64,000 bases of DNA from Methylococcus capsulatus str. Texas = ATCC 19069 (lineage in GTDB: Bacteria > Pseudomonadota > Gammaproteobacteria > Methylococcales > Methylococcaceae): the NCBI RefSeq assembly GCF_000424685.1, contig NZ_AUKJ01000004.1:1-64000 (forward strand), given 5' to 3'. Positions 18,551-26,733 of the stretch are shown piece after piece. Numbering within the stretch: position 1 is the first letter of the stretch; each line of letters begins with the position of its first letter. The notes below the pieces were generated by a model. That model did not search any database. It worked only from the letters and a program-made list of their open reading frames with translations, and had not been told where the DNA came from. The position numbers and the translations under genes are program-made.

Positions 18551-20230
18551 ATGTTCATACAAGGCTTGGCCAATTTCATCGATGACTTCCTCGGCGGCTT
18601 GATGCTCATCAGCTATGCGCTGATCGTCGGCAGCCTGATCTGGGCCGCCTGGATCCTGCGGATCTGGGACAGAGCCGGGGGAGACGACGGCGCGCCGGAA
18701 CCGGTCGTCGCCGTTTGCGTCCGTCTGCTGAAGGGAGGCGCGATCACGCTGGCGGCCATGCAGGGCACCAAACTGCTGATCAAGGGCGTGCTGCTCGCCG
18801 CGACGCTCGGCGATTTCCCTCTCGAGGCCTATTTCGGGACGGTACAGTTCATCGCCGGCCTGCTCCGCTTCTTCCTCTCGTGTGGATTCATTTACGTGGC
18901 CGGGCGACTCAGCGTTTCGCCGGCTGACCGTTCGGCCTGGAACACCGCAGCGATCCTGACCGTGCCGCTGGTGATCAGCGGTGCCTGGCTGGTGCACGGG
19001 GTCGGGCGTTTCGAACACCGCGAACGGCTCATGATACTGACGGTGATCCACCAGCTGGCCGCTGCGGTCTGGGTCGGCGGCGTCGCTCAGCTTCTGTTCC
19101 TCTGGCATTCCCGGCGCTCGGAACGGGTGGCTCATCAGTTCTGGCCCCGCGCCATCACGCGTTTCGGGTGGCTGGGCGCGGCCTCCGTGCTGCTGCTGGT
19201 TTCCACCGGGCTGCCGCTGGCCGTGGAATACATCGGCTCGCTGGACGGACTTTTCGGCACCGGCTATGGCAGCCTGGTGGCGACCAAGGTCGCACTGATG
19301 GCAGGCGCACTCTACTTCGCTTACCGCAACCACAAGGCCGGGAAGGAGTGGAAGGAACGCGGCGCCTCCGCCGATCTGACCGGCAAGGTGCCGTATTTCA
19401 TCGAAGCCGAGACTTTCGTACTGGTGGGCGTCCTGTTCGTCGCCGCCACACTGTCGTCGCAGCCGCCCTCGGTGGACATCAAGGACACCACGGCGACGGT
19501 CTCGGAAGTGGCCTACATGTTCTCACCCCGCCTGCCCAAGATCAGCTCCCCGACCCATGAGCAGCTTCTGGCCGGTGAACCAGGCAGAGTCGCGGTGGTC
19601 GACAAGGTCCCTTCGGTCGCCGCCACCGAGTGGTCGGACTACAACCACAACATCTCCGGCATCTTCCTGACCGGTATGTGTCTGGTAGCGATGCTCTCCT
19701 ATACCGGACGCTTCCGCTGGACCCGTTACTGGCCCGTGGGGTTCATCGGCCTGAGCATCTTCCTGTTCTTCCGCAGTGACGCCGAAACCTGGCCGCTGGG
19801 GCCGATCGGATTCTGGGAGAGCACCTTCGGCAACGGCGAGGTTTTCCAACACCGCATCGCCACGCTGCTGGCGTTCATGCTCGGCGTCCTGGAGCTGCGC
19901 GCCCGCACCCGACCCGATGCCCACCGGCTGCGCTATATGTTTCCAGTCCTCAGTGCCTTCGGCGGCATTCTGCTGCTCACACACTCACACGCCGAATTCG
20001 AGCTCAAAAGCGAGTATCTGATCCAGTCGACCCACACCGCCATGGGCCTCCTGGCGGTCGTGGTCGCCAGCGGACGCTGGCTGGAGCTCAGACTGGCGGC
20101 TGCGCCGGTGGTGTCTTCGCAGTCTGCCTCGAGCCGCTTCGACACGGGTCAGGTGGCCGGCTTCCTGTCGATCCTCGCCATGTTCGTGATCGGCAATTTC
20201 CTGATGTTCTACCGGGAGCCGCTGTACTGA
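18551..20230 (+). CDS. copD: CopD-domain copper membrane protein
   Basis: CopD-family proteins are inner-membrane partners of CopC and are linked to copper uptake. The 559-residue protein has about a dozen membrane segments, with the CopD core in the first 320 residues (VIHQLAAAVWVGGVAQLLFL, VLLLVSTGLPLAVEYIGSLD, TKVALMAGALYFAYRNHK) and a further multi-helix C-terminal region with histidines (EVFQHRIATLL, LTHSHAEFEL). The C-terminal half is an extension beyond the short CopD domain. A terminator follows at 20251. Confidence 0.85.
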   Translation: MFIQGLANFIDDFLGGLMLISYALIVGSLIWAAWILRIWDRAGGDDGAPEPVVAVCVRLLKGGAITLAAMQGTKLLIKGVLLAATLGDFPLEAYFGTVQFIAGLLRFFLSCGFIYVAGRLSVSPADRSAWNTAAILTVPLVISGAWLVHGVGRFEHRERLMILTVIHQLAAAVWVGGVAQLLFLWHSRRSERVAHQFWPRAITRFGWLGAASVLLLVSTGLPLAVEYIGSLDGLFGTGYGSLVATKVALMAGALYFAYRNHKAGKEWKERGASADLTGKVPYFIEAETFVLVGVLFVAATLSSQPPSVDIKDTTATVSEVAYMFSPRLPKISSPTHEQLLAGEPGRVAVVDKVPSVAATEWSDYNHNISGIFLTGMCLVAMLSYTGRFRWTRYWPVGFIGLSIFLFFRSDAETWPLGPIGFWESTFGNGEVFQHRIATLLAFMLGVLELRARTRPDAHRLRYMFPVLSAFGGILLLTHSHAEFELKSEYLIQSTHTAMGLLAVVVASGRWLELRLAAAPVVSSQSASSRFDTGQVAGFLSILAMFVIGNFLMFYREPLY

Positions 20231-20250
20231 CCCAGGGAGGACCACGGCGC

Positions 20251-20287
20251 GCAGAAAAAAAGCATCCCGCAGGATGCTTTTTTCTGC
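20251..20287. terminator. Bidirectional terminator between copD and hpnM
   Basis: GCAGAAAAAAAGCATCC and its complement GGATGCTTTTTTCTGC, separated by about three bases, form a long hairpin with A- and T-runs on its two sides. It lies between convergent genes and can serve both. Confidence 0.9.
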
Positions 20288-20305
20288 CGCCCATCGCAGG
20301 GCGAG

Positions 20306-20935
20306 TCAACTCTTGGAGTTATTTTCGTTGTTGGCGTAGTCGGTGATCTTCTGAGTCAGCTTGCTCATGAGCACATCAAAACCCTCCCGGTCGATGACGC
20401 TGGTGTACTGGGCTTTTTTCAGCGCCAGATCGCTGATGCCGTCGACGACGATGTTGATGATCTCCCACTTACCGTCGAACTGGTTGACCATGTAGTCGAA
20501 CTTCACGGGAGTTTCCTTGGGCGCCACCATTTTGTAGCGCACCACCACGCGGTCGGGCTTGACCGCCTGATCCGAATCGTACTGGAACTGTTCGCCGGCG
20601 TAGCTGTTGAACTGAGCGGCATAGGTGGCAATGCTCAGCTCCGTGAGCTTTTTCACGAACTCCCGCTTCTGGTCATCATTCAATGTCTTCCAGTGCGCCC
20701 CCAGGGCAATCTGGGCCACGGCTTCGAACTGGAAGACCTCGCGCACGATGGGATCAAGCTTCTTGTATCGGCCTTGATAACCCAATTGTTTTGCATTTCT
20801 CATCACGTCGATGAGCGCGCCGTTCAATTTATCCACCACCGCGCGCGCGGCCTCCGTACCGGTGTCGGCGGTGGCGACCCTCCCCGCCGACAACATCAAG
20901 GCCAGCGCCAACCCGCCAAGCATTCGTAAGAACAT
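20306..20935 (-). CDS. hpnM: Hopanoid-associated MlaC/Ttg2D-family protein HpnM
   Basis: HpnM is a periplasmic protein of the toluene-tolerance Ttg2D/MlaC family, thought to carry lipids or hopanoids between membranes. The 209-residue protein has a signal peptide (MFLRMLGGLALALMLSAG, cut near TADTG) and the family core (LGAHWKTLNDDQKREF, YTSVIDREGFDVLMSKLTQK). ATG 20935 has GAGGAA six bases before it; longer starts at 20950 and upstream lack a comparable site. It is convergent with copD and not in the main hpn transcript. Ending with a lysine/asparagine-rich tail is unusual but harmless. Confidence 0.85.
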   Translation of the reverse strand: MFLRMLGGLALALMLSAGRVATADTGTEAARAVVDKLNGALIDVMRNAKQLGYQGRYKKLDPIVREVFQFEAVAQIALGAHWKTLNDDQKREFVKKLTELSIATYAAQFNSYAGEQFQYDSDQAVKPDRVVVRYKMVAPKETPVKFDYMVNQFDGKWEIINIVVDGISDLALKKAQYTSVIDREGFDVLMSKLTQKITDYANNENNSKS

Positions 20936-21108
20936 GGGATTCCTCACCATAGGCATATTTGCAACAAAATATACCATAAGACCCACATCCCCCGAACCGG
21001 TTTTGAACCAAATGGCGGCATCGCGCTCCCTTCGATGCAGGCGTCGCGTTTGAAAGACGGGAGGATGATACGCCCGGGAACACCTTCCCGGGGGAAACGG
21101 CAGGGCGC

Positions 21109-23604
21109 CTACCGCCGCTGCAGACGCAGGGAATTCAATACCACGGAAACGGAACTGAAAGCCATGGCGCCCGCCGCGATCATGGGACTCAACCGTCCCA
21201 TGACCGCGAGAGGAATCGCGATCGTGTTGTAGCCGAAGGCCCACGCCAGATTCTGATGGACGACCCGCAGTGTGAATTGGCTCAGCGCCATGCCGTCCGC
21301 CACCCGGCTGATGTCGCCCTGGCTGATGATCATGTCGGCGGTCTGGATCGCCACGTCGGTGCCGCTACCTATGGCGAAGCTCACGTCCGCGGCGGCCAGC
21401 GCGGGCGCATCGTTGACGCCGTCGCCGATCATCCCCACCCGCTCCCCTTGCTCCTGCAGGGCGCGGATGATCTCCAGCTTACGCTCCGGACGGGCACGGG
21501 CGGTCACTTCCGCAATGCCCACCTGCTGCGCAATGTGCTGGGCAGCCGCTTCCACGTCGCCCGTCACCATCAGGGTGCGGACGTTCAGGTCCTGCAGTCT
21601 CTGAATGGCGGCCCGCGCATGCTCCCGGGGCCGGTCCGCGATGCCGAACACTGCCGCGAGCTTGCCGTCCAGCGCCATGAAAACCGGGGTCTTGCCCTGC
21701 CCGGCCAGGTTCGCGACCGGCTCTACCGCCGCCGTAAGACCGACGCCGGACTCTTCCAGCCATTCAGCGTTGCCTATCAATACCTCACGCCGATCCACCC
21801 GGGCACGGATACCTCGTCCCGGCACGCTGTCGAACGCATGGGAAACCAGCGGTTCGGCTCCGACGTCCCGAGCCTTGCGGACGATCGCCCGTGCCAGGAA
21901 ATGCTCGGAATCGATTTCCGCCGCCGCCGCCAGGCTCAGCAACCGGGTCTCGCCCAGCCGCGCAAACCGGATGAGGTCGGTGACTTCCGGCTTGCCTTCG
22001 GTGATGGTGCCGGTCTTGTCGAACACGATCGCAGTGAGTTTCGACGCCATCTCCAGGCTTTCGCCATTGCGGATGTAGATGCCCTTACGGGCGGCCTGCC
22101 CCGTGCCGACCATGATCGCCGCCGGCGTCGCCAACCCCAGTGCGCAGGGGCAGGCGATGAGCAGCACCGCGATGGCATTGGCGAAGGCCCTGGCCGCGGG
22201 CGCGCCGAGCCAGACCCAGCCCAGGAAGGTGCCGGCGGAAATCACCAGGACGGTCGGCACGAACACCGCGGAAACCCGGTCCACGGTCTTCTGGATCGGC
22301 AGCTTCGAGGACTGGGCCTGCTCCACCATGTGGATGATCCCGGCCAGTACCGTGTCCTCCCCCACGGCCGTGACCCTGACCTGGAGCGCGCCGGAGCCGT
22401 TGACGCAGCCGCCGATCACCCGGTCGCCGGGCCGTTTGATGGCGGGAACGCTTTCACCCGTCACCATGGATTCGTCGATCCCGGAAATGCCGCTGAGAAC
22501 CTCGCCATCGGTGGGCAGACGGTCACCGGGACGCACCCTTACCACGTCTCCCACCTGCAAAGATTCGACCGGCACCTCGAATTCCTCGCCGTCCTTCAGG
22601 AGCGTAGCGGTGGCAGGCTGCAGGTCGAGGAGACGCCGAATCGCTTCATGAGCGCGCCCGCGGCTGGTCTCCTCCACGTAACGCCCGTACAGCACGAAAC
22701 TCACGATGGCGGCCGCGGCCTCGAAATAAAGCTCCCCGCGCCGCGTCAGCAAGGCCACGACACTGGAACCGTAAGCCGCCCCGACGCCCAGCGCGACTAG
22801 CGAGTCCATGTTGGCGGTACCCTGACCGGCGAGTTTCCATGCCTTGGAGAAAAACGAGCGGCCGCTGCCGAGTACCACCGGTGTCGTGAGGATGGCGCTC
22901 AGCCAGGCCCATACCCGTCCGTGCGGCATTACCATACCGAGGACGATGACGGGAGCGCTGAGGAGGACCGACACCAGAGCCTGACGCCGCGCCTTACGCA
23001 GGCGTTCGGCTTCCCGCGCCGCCATGAGTTTGCGCTGGACGATGCTGTCGGCCGCATGGGCGCGATAGCCGAGCCGCGCGATGGCCGCCATGACTGCATC
23101 GCGGCCGAGGACGGCCCGGACGGTGGCGGTTTCCGTGGCGAAATTGACTGATACGTCGCGGATACCCGGCTGCCGCTTCAGCATCATTTCGATGAGCAGC
23201 GCACAGGAAACGCAGGTCATTCCTTCGATCGCGAACTGCCACTCCCGCACCGGCCCGTTACCAACCGGGATCCCGGGCGTTTCCGGCGCCGGTCTGCGGC
23301 GGCCCAGGCTGGCGATCAGGTGATCCGCCACCTGCAGCAAATTCGCACGCGGCAGCTGTTCCGGATTGAAGCGGATCGCCACCGAGCCGAGGTCCGCCAC
23401 CACCCGCACGGACCGTATGCCGGCATGCTTGAGCAGGAGAATCTGCAAGAGGTAACAACGCTCCGGGTCCTTGCGCAGCGCCGGCGCCTGGATCCGGATA
23501 CGCCGCCGCAAGGCATGCACGACATCCAGATTGGGCCAGGCATGCGCGAACGGCGCCGCCGGAGCTCGGGGCGTCGAAGTATCCAACCCTGCGGAGTCAG
23601 ACAT
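21109..23604 (-). CDS. Cu(I)-type P1B ATPase with extra cysteine-less HMA-like N-terminal region
   Basis: This 831-residue membrane ATPase is predicted to export Cu(I), or possibly Ag(I). From the N-terminus: residues 30-100 form an HMA-like fold without cysteines; residues 122-185 form a normal metal-binding domain with GMTCVSC (Cys131, Cys134); eight membrane helices follow with the CPC motif at 485-487; the phosphorylated Asp529 is in DKTGTIT; then the HP locus (SEHFLARAI) and GDGVNDAPAL. The TGES actuator motif is present as VTGESVP. It is transcribed after the gene that overlaps its start, in a cluster with small membrane proteins. Export direction and metal are inferred from the CPC class. 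Confidence 0.93.
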   Translation of the reverse strand: MSDSAGLDTSTPRAPAAPFAHAWPNLDVVHALRRRIRIQAPALRKDPERCYLLQILLLKHAGIRSVRVVADLGSVAIRFNPEQLPRANLLQVADHLIASLGRRRPAPETPGIPVGNGPVREWQFAIEGMTCVSCALLIEMMLKRQPGIRDVSVNFATETATVRAVLGRDAVMAAIARLGYRAHAADSIVQRKLMAAREAERLRKARRQALVSVLLSAPVIVLGMVMPHGRVWAWLSAILTTPVVLGSGRSFFSKAWKLAGQGTANMDSLVALGVGAAYGSSVVALLTRRGELYFEAAAAIVSFVLYGRYVEETSRGRAHEAIRRLLDLQPATATLLKDGEEFEVPVESLQVGDVVRVRPGDRLPTDGEVLSGISGIDESMVTGESVPAIKRPGDRVIGGCVNGSGALQVRVTAVGEDTVLAGIIHMVEQAQSSKLPIQKTVDRVSAVFVPTVLVISAGTFLGWVWLGAPAARAFANAIAVLLIACPCALGLATPAAIMVGTGQAARKGIYIRNGESLEMASKLTAIVFDKTGTITEGKPEVTDLIRFARLGETRLLSLAAAAEIDSEHFLARAIVRKARDVGAEPLVSHAFDSVPGRGIRARVDRREVLIGNAEWLEESGVGLTAAVEPVANLAGQGKTPVFMALDGKLAAVFGIADRPREHARAAIQRLQDLNVRTLMVTGDVEAAAQHIAQQVGIAEVTARARPERKLEIIRALQEQGERVGMIGDGVNDAPALAAADVSFAIGSGTDVAIQTADMIISQGDISRVADGMALSQFTLRVVHQNLAWAFGYNTIAIPLAVMGRLSPMIAAGAMAFSSVSVVLNSLRLQRR

Positions 23605-24181
23605 TGCGGGGACGCCGGGACCGGACCAGCAGGAAAATCAGGTAGAACACCGCCATCCACTCGTAGCGGTAGCGCAGCGGCTGTCGCAGCCAGTGCTGGG
23701 TGATGAGATGCCAGTGCAGCTTGATGAGATAGAGCACCAGCACATCATTGAAGAACTCTATGAATCCTCTTTCCCGCGCTGGCGTCAGCAGCCTGGGCGA
23801 TTTTTTCAGGGTCCGCCCGGCGACTATTTTCATGGCCGCCAGGGTTTCGCCCGCTTCCTGCGCTTTTTCCCGCAGCCAGCCGAACGGCCGGCCGCCCACG
23901 ATGCCCACCCTTCCCGGCACCCGACCCGACTGTCCGACACCGGCATCGACGAGTTGGGCCAGCCGCCGCGCAATGACTTTGAGATCGCACACGGCGATGT
24001 CGAAACGCACCGATAGTTTGCGGCTGCCCGGCGACAGGCTGACGCGGTAAACGCCGTCGAGCGCCCGCAAAGCAGCCTTGATCTGAGTCCGGGCCGAAAC
24101 CTCGCAGAGCGGGGCCGGCAGCTCGAACCGCACGTGGCCGACACCGTTGTAACGCAAGATGATCTGTTTTTTCAGTGACAT
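23597..24181 (-). CDS. Protein with cysteine-less HMA-like domain, upstream of Cu ATPase
   Basis: This 194-residue protein starts MSLKKQIILRYNGVGHVRFEL. Residues 5-85 look like a ferredoxin-fold metal-binding (HMA-type) domain, with ALRALDGVYRVSLSPGSRKLSVRFD, but the CxxC pair is absent. The C-terminal part has one clear hydrophobic stretch (YEWMAVFYLIFLLVRSRR), so it is probably anchored in the membrane. Its end overlaps the ATPase start by 8 bp. The same cysteine-less fold recurs at the N-terminus of that ATPase, suggesting a shared protein-protein role. ATG 24181 is chosen; an in-frame ATG at 24223 is possible. Function unknown. Confidence 0.7.
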   Translation of the reverse strand: MSLKKQIILRYNGVGHVRFELPAPLCEVSARTQIKAALRALDGVYRVSLSPGSRKLSVRFDIAVCDLKVIARRLAQLVDAGVGQSGRVPGRVGIVGGRPFGWLREKAQEAGETLAAMKIVAGRTLKKSPRLLTPARERGFIEFFNDVLVLYLIKLHWHLITQHWLRQPLRYRYEWMAVFYLIFLLVRSRRPRNV

Positions 24182-24231
24182 GATCTCATCGACGCATCGC
24201 CTCGGACTGCCCGCTGGTTTCATCCACCTGT

Positions 24232-24666
24232 TCAGGCATCACCCCGCTCGGACCCCTCCTGGCGTTCGGCCAGCAGGTCTTCCAGATTTTCCCGCTGCTG
24301 AAGGATGAAATCCTTGCCGCCTTCGGCTACGCTCATGGCCGAGCCGATGATTTCCTTGCGGTATTTGTGAATGTAATAGCCTGCGGCCATGCCCAGGCCG
24401 AACAGCACCAGCGGATGGGTGAACACCCGCTTGAACAGCGAGCGGCCGGTGTGCGTCCCCGCCGTCGCTGCCGCGCCCACCGCCGCACCCTTGGCCACCG
24501 TGGCGACGTTGTGCGACGACTGGACCAGCTGGCGGGCGCCGTGCATCACACCGTGATTCATCATGCCCTCCATACCCGCCATCGGCCCCATCATTCCGTG
24601 CTCCATCGCCTTGGCCGCGCCCATCGCCGCGTCCGCCATCGTCTTTCCGCCGTGTACATGAGCCAT
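24232..24666 (-). CDS. Small Met/His-rich membrane protein of the metal cluster
   Basis: The 144-residue protein is not assigned to a family. Residues 1-50 are rich in Met and His (AMEHGMMGPMAGMEGMMNHG then VMHGARQ), a composition seen in copper-binding tails. Then comes a glycine/alanine stretch (VAKGAAVGAAATAGTHTG), one membrane helix (PLVLFGLGMAAGYYIHKY) and a charged helical C-terminus (QQRENLEDLLAERQEGSE). GAGGAA precedes the ATG. It is 50 bp upstream of the HMA-like gene on the same strand. A copper-related role is inferred from composition and neighbours only. Confidence 0.7.
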   Translation of the reverse strand: MAHVHGGKTMADAAMGAAKAMEHGMMGPMAGMEGMMNHGVMHGARQLVQSSHNVATVAKGAAVGAAATAGTHTGRSLFKRVFTHPLVLFGLGMAAGYYIHKYRKEIIGSAMSVAEGGKDFILQQRENLEDLLAERQEGSERGDA

Positions 24667-24739
24667 GATCTAGTTCCTCGCTGACTTTGCCGAACAATCC
24701 GACGCCCCTTCGAGGGGAGCGGTCGAGAGCCGTGTCCGA

Positions 24740-24949
24740 TTATCGGTCATCGCTCGAAAGAGGTAAATCCGGCGATCCTGCGCGGGCGGGTCCGGCCTCC
24801 GGCAGGATATCGGCCTCGTGCAGCATCGCGTAGATGCCCTGGCAGCCTTCACAGCAGAAGACCTTGAGCCCGCTGGTGGTATTGAGGGGAAAGCCCGGCG
24901 GGATCACCGACAGACTGCACAGGTCGCAAACACGCGGTTCGGTGTCCAT
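24740..24949 (-). CDS. Small cysteine-rich protein, stand-alone heavy-metal ATPase metal-binding domain
   Basis: The 69-residue protein has CDLC near the start and CCEGCQGIYAMLHEADILPE. This pattern matches the N-terminal zinc/copper-binding region of CcoI/FixI-type P1 ATPases (the ATPase-catalytic-bound metal-binding family), here as a separate protein. GGAGG lies ahead of the ATG. It lies in the Cu ATPase cluster, so it may hand metal to the ATPase; that role is inferred. Confidence 0.7.
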   Translation of the reverse strand: MDTEPRVCDLCSLSVIPPGFPLNTTSGLKVFCCEGCQGIYAMLHEADILPEAGPARAGSPDLPLSSDDR

Positions 24950-25075
24950 CCATCGCCTCCTTGACGTCTCTAACGAAAAATCAACGAACTCGAGCAGTTA
25001 TAATAATAAAAAACTCCGCGGCAGCTTGACAGCTTGCGGAGTCTGCACCGGGATTCCCGGCGGGAAGGTTGGAAT

Positions 25076-25348
25076 TCAGTGACAGCTGAAGCTCATGGTC
25101 GCAGCTTCGGCGCCGTCGCCCGACCCCCGGATGGCACGGCTGGAAGCCTTCATGAGGGCGATCCGGAGTGCCCCGGTCAAACTGGTCCCCAAACCGACCT
25201 GGGTCGCGATCGCAGGCACCAGAATCAATGAAGCGAAAGCGAGACCGGTGCCGATCAGCAGGGGTCCGAGGGGCGCATCCTGCTTCCGCGTGCGGGCCGT
25301 TTTTGACTTTTCGACGGTTTTCACATGGGCTACCTGGGAAGTTTTCAT
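25076..25348 (-). CDS. Small single-helix membrane protein ending in Ser-Cys-His
   Basis: This 90-residue protein has a basic N-terminus (HVKTVEKSKTARTRKQ), one long hydrophobic stretch (GPLLIGTGLAFASLILVPAI) and a short tail ending SFSCH, a possible metal ligand pair. The layout resembles small DUF5132-like proteins found near HMA/P-type ATPase genes, but the match is weak. ATG 25348 is chosen over 25390. It is probably the first gene of the minus-strand metal cluster. Function unknown. Confidence 0.55.
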   Translation of the reverse strand: MKTSQVAHVKTVEKSKTARTRKQDAPLGPLLIGTGLAFASLILVPAIATQVGLGTSLTGALRIALMKASSRAIRGSGDGAEAATMSFSCH

Positions 25349-25498
25349 GTTCGGCTCGCTCTGATGGAAATGAATGCTGCGACGAAACAATCTTTTTCAA
25401 CATTCGTGCCCAATACCCAGCCGATTGATTCGCAACGAGCCGCGACTCGACGGTGACGCGGCGACGCATGAGGTCATGGCGTATCACACAGGCAGGCT

Positions 25499-25512
25499 GC
25501 GTGATATCACGC
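25499..25512. promoter_or_regulatory. 14-bp perfect palindrome, possible operator
   Basis: GCGTGATATCACGC lies in the 319-bp gap between the divergent metal cluster (25348) and the TauE-like gene (25668). A half-site, GTATCAC, occurs at 25481-25487. It has the look of a dimeric regulator site, for example CRP/FNR-like or a metal regulator. A TATAAT -10 box for the rightward gene is at 25607-25612. Nothing else was seen in the gap. Confidence 0.5.
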
Positions 25513-25667
25513 ACTTTTGAAACCAATCTTTCCTCCCCCGCTCGCCAAGATCCGGGGACCCGCGAGATTCGACTTACGGACAAACTGGCAGAAAACCTGC
25601 ACGCTTTATAATCTCCAGGCATCCTGGCCGTCCTCACACATCTTCCGTACCACTACCCATCGGAACT

Positions 25668-26600
25668 ATGAACTCGACCAACGCAGCGAACCGGCAGTCC
25701 CTCGCGAGCCCCTCGACCTGGCTCAGACGGCCTGGCGCGATCGTCCTGGGAATCCTGGGCGTCATCGTCATCCTCTTCCTGGACGAACGCATGGGTACCC
25801 TGGCCCAGATGCCGGAGTTGGGGCGCGACATGAACTACTGGCTGCTGTTCGTCACCGGTCTTCTGACCGGTTTCCACTGCGTCGGCATGTGCGGGGCGCT
25901 GGTGCTGGCGTATGCGGCCAAACCCGCCAGCGGCGGCAGACCCACTCCCTTCTCCCATCTGCTCTACGGGACCGGCAAGACCCTGTCCTACACCTTGATC
26001 GGAGCGGGTTTCGGCCTGATCGGCTCGATATTTTCCTTCTCGCCGATACTTCGGGGTGCCATCGGCATCGCCGCCGGCCTGTTCCTGGTGCTGTTCAGCT
26101 TAGGGATGCTGCGCTGGATTCCCGCCCTGAGCCATTTCCAGATCAAGACCCCGAGCTTCCTGCTGCGCTTCATCGGCGCTCAGTCGAGGCGGTCCCACAG
26201 CCCCTTCGTCATCGGCCTGCTCAACGGTCTCATGATCATCTGCGGCCCGCTGCAAGCCATGTACGTCATGGCCGCGGGCACCGGCAGCCCGCTTGAGGGC
26301 GCCCTGCTGATGTTCTTTTTCGGTCTGGGGACGCTGCCGGTGATGCTCAGTTTCGGATGGTTCGCCACGCTCATCTCGGCCGGGCTGAAACCCAGGCTGG
26401 TCCGGTTCTCGGGTGTCATCGTGCTGATCCTGGGGATACTGATGGTTAACCGCGGCCTCAAGGCCAGCGAAAGCGGGTTCGATTTCCACTCCCTGGTGGT
26501 AAGACTCTCCGGCTTCACCGAATCACGCTGGGGGTTCGTCCTGGCCACGCCGGATGCCCCCATGTCACCGGACATGTCCGGGATGCATCACAACCACTGA
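25668..26600 (+). CDS. TauE/SafE-family (CcoS/DsbD-like) membrane protein with Met/His tail
   Basis: The 310-residue protein has about seven membrane helices. A conserved GFHCVGMCG sits in the first core helix, and the second half holds GLLNGLMIICGPLQAMYVMA. This is the sulfite-exporter/urease-accessory-like family whose members often sit beside copper ATPases and cytochrome oxidase assembly genes. The C-terminus ends MSPDMSGMHHNH, a copper-binding-like tail. It is divergent from the metal cluster, with a palindrome between them. A role in copper transport or cofactor assembly is likely but inferred. Confidence 0.75.
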   Translation: MNSTNAANRQSLASPSTWLRRPGAIVLGILGVIVILFLDERMGTLAQMPELGRDMNYWLLFVTGLLTGFHCVGMCGALVLAYAAKPASGGRPTPFSHLLYGTGKTLSYTLIGAGFGLIGSIFSFSPILRGAIGIAAGLFLVLFSLGMLRWIPALSHFQIKTPSFLLRFIGAQSRRSHSPFVIGLLNGLMIICGPLQAMYVMAAGTGSPLEGALLMFFFGLGTLPVMLSFGWFATLISAGLKPRLVRFSGVIVLILGILMVNRGLKASESGFDFHSLVVRLSGFTESRWGFVLATPDAPMSPDMSGMHHNH

Positions 26601-26664
26601 ATGTCCGCTTCCCCCGGCGGCTCGATGAATCGACCGAACGAGAAGCGGCCCGCCACCGCCGATT

Positions 26665-26693
26665 TTGAGTCGGCCCGCCGGGCCCGCTAGAAT
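26665..26693 (+). promoter_or_regulatory. Sigma-70 promoter for mtnB-mtnD-mtnC
   Basis: TTGAGT (26665-26670) and TAGAAT (26688-26693) are exactly 17 bp apart. Transcription would start near 26700, leaving a leader of about 35 bases before the TTG start of mtnB. It also argues against any mtnB start upstream of 26700. Confidence 0.65.
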
Positions 26694-26733
26694 CGGCGCT
26701 TCCTCTCTCAATTTCCTCGGGCGGACCTCCATC

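Noticed and set aside
20936-21244. Longer hpnM start
   Set aside because: The signal peptide and the GAGGAA ribosome site place the start at 20935. The extra residues are unlike a secreted protein.
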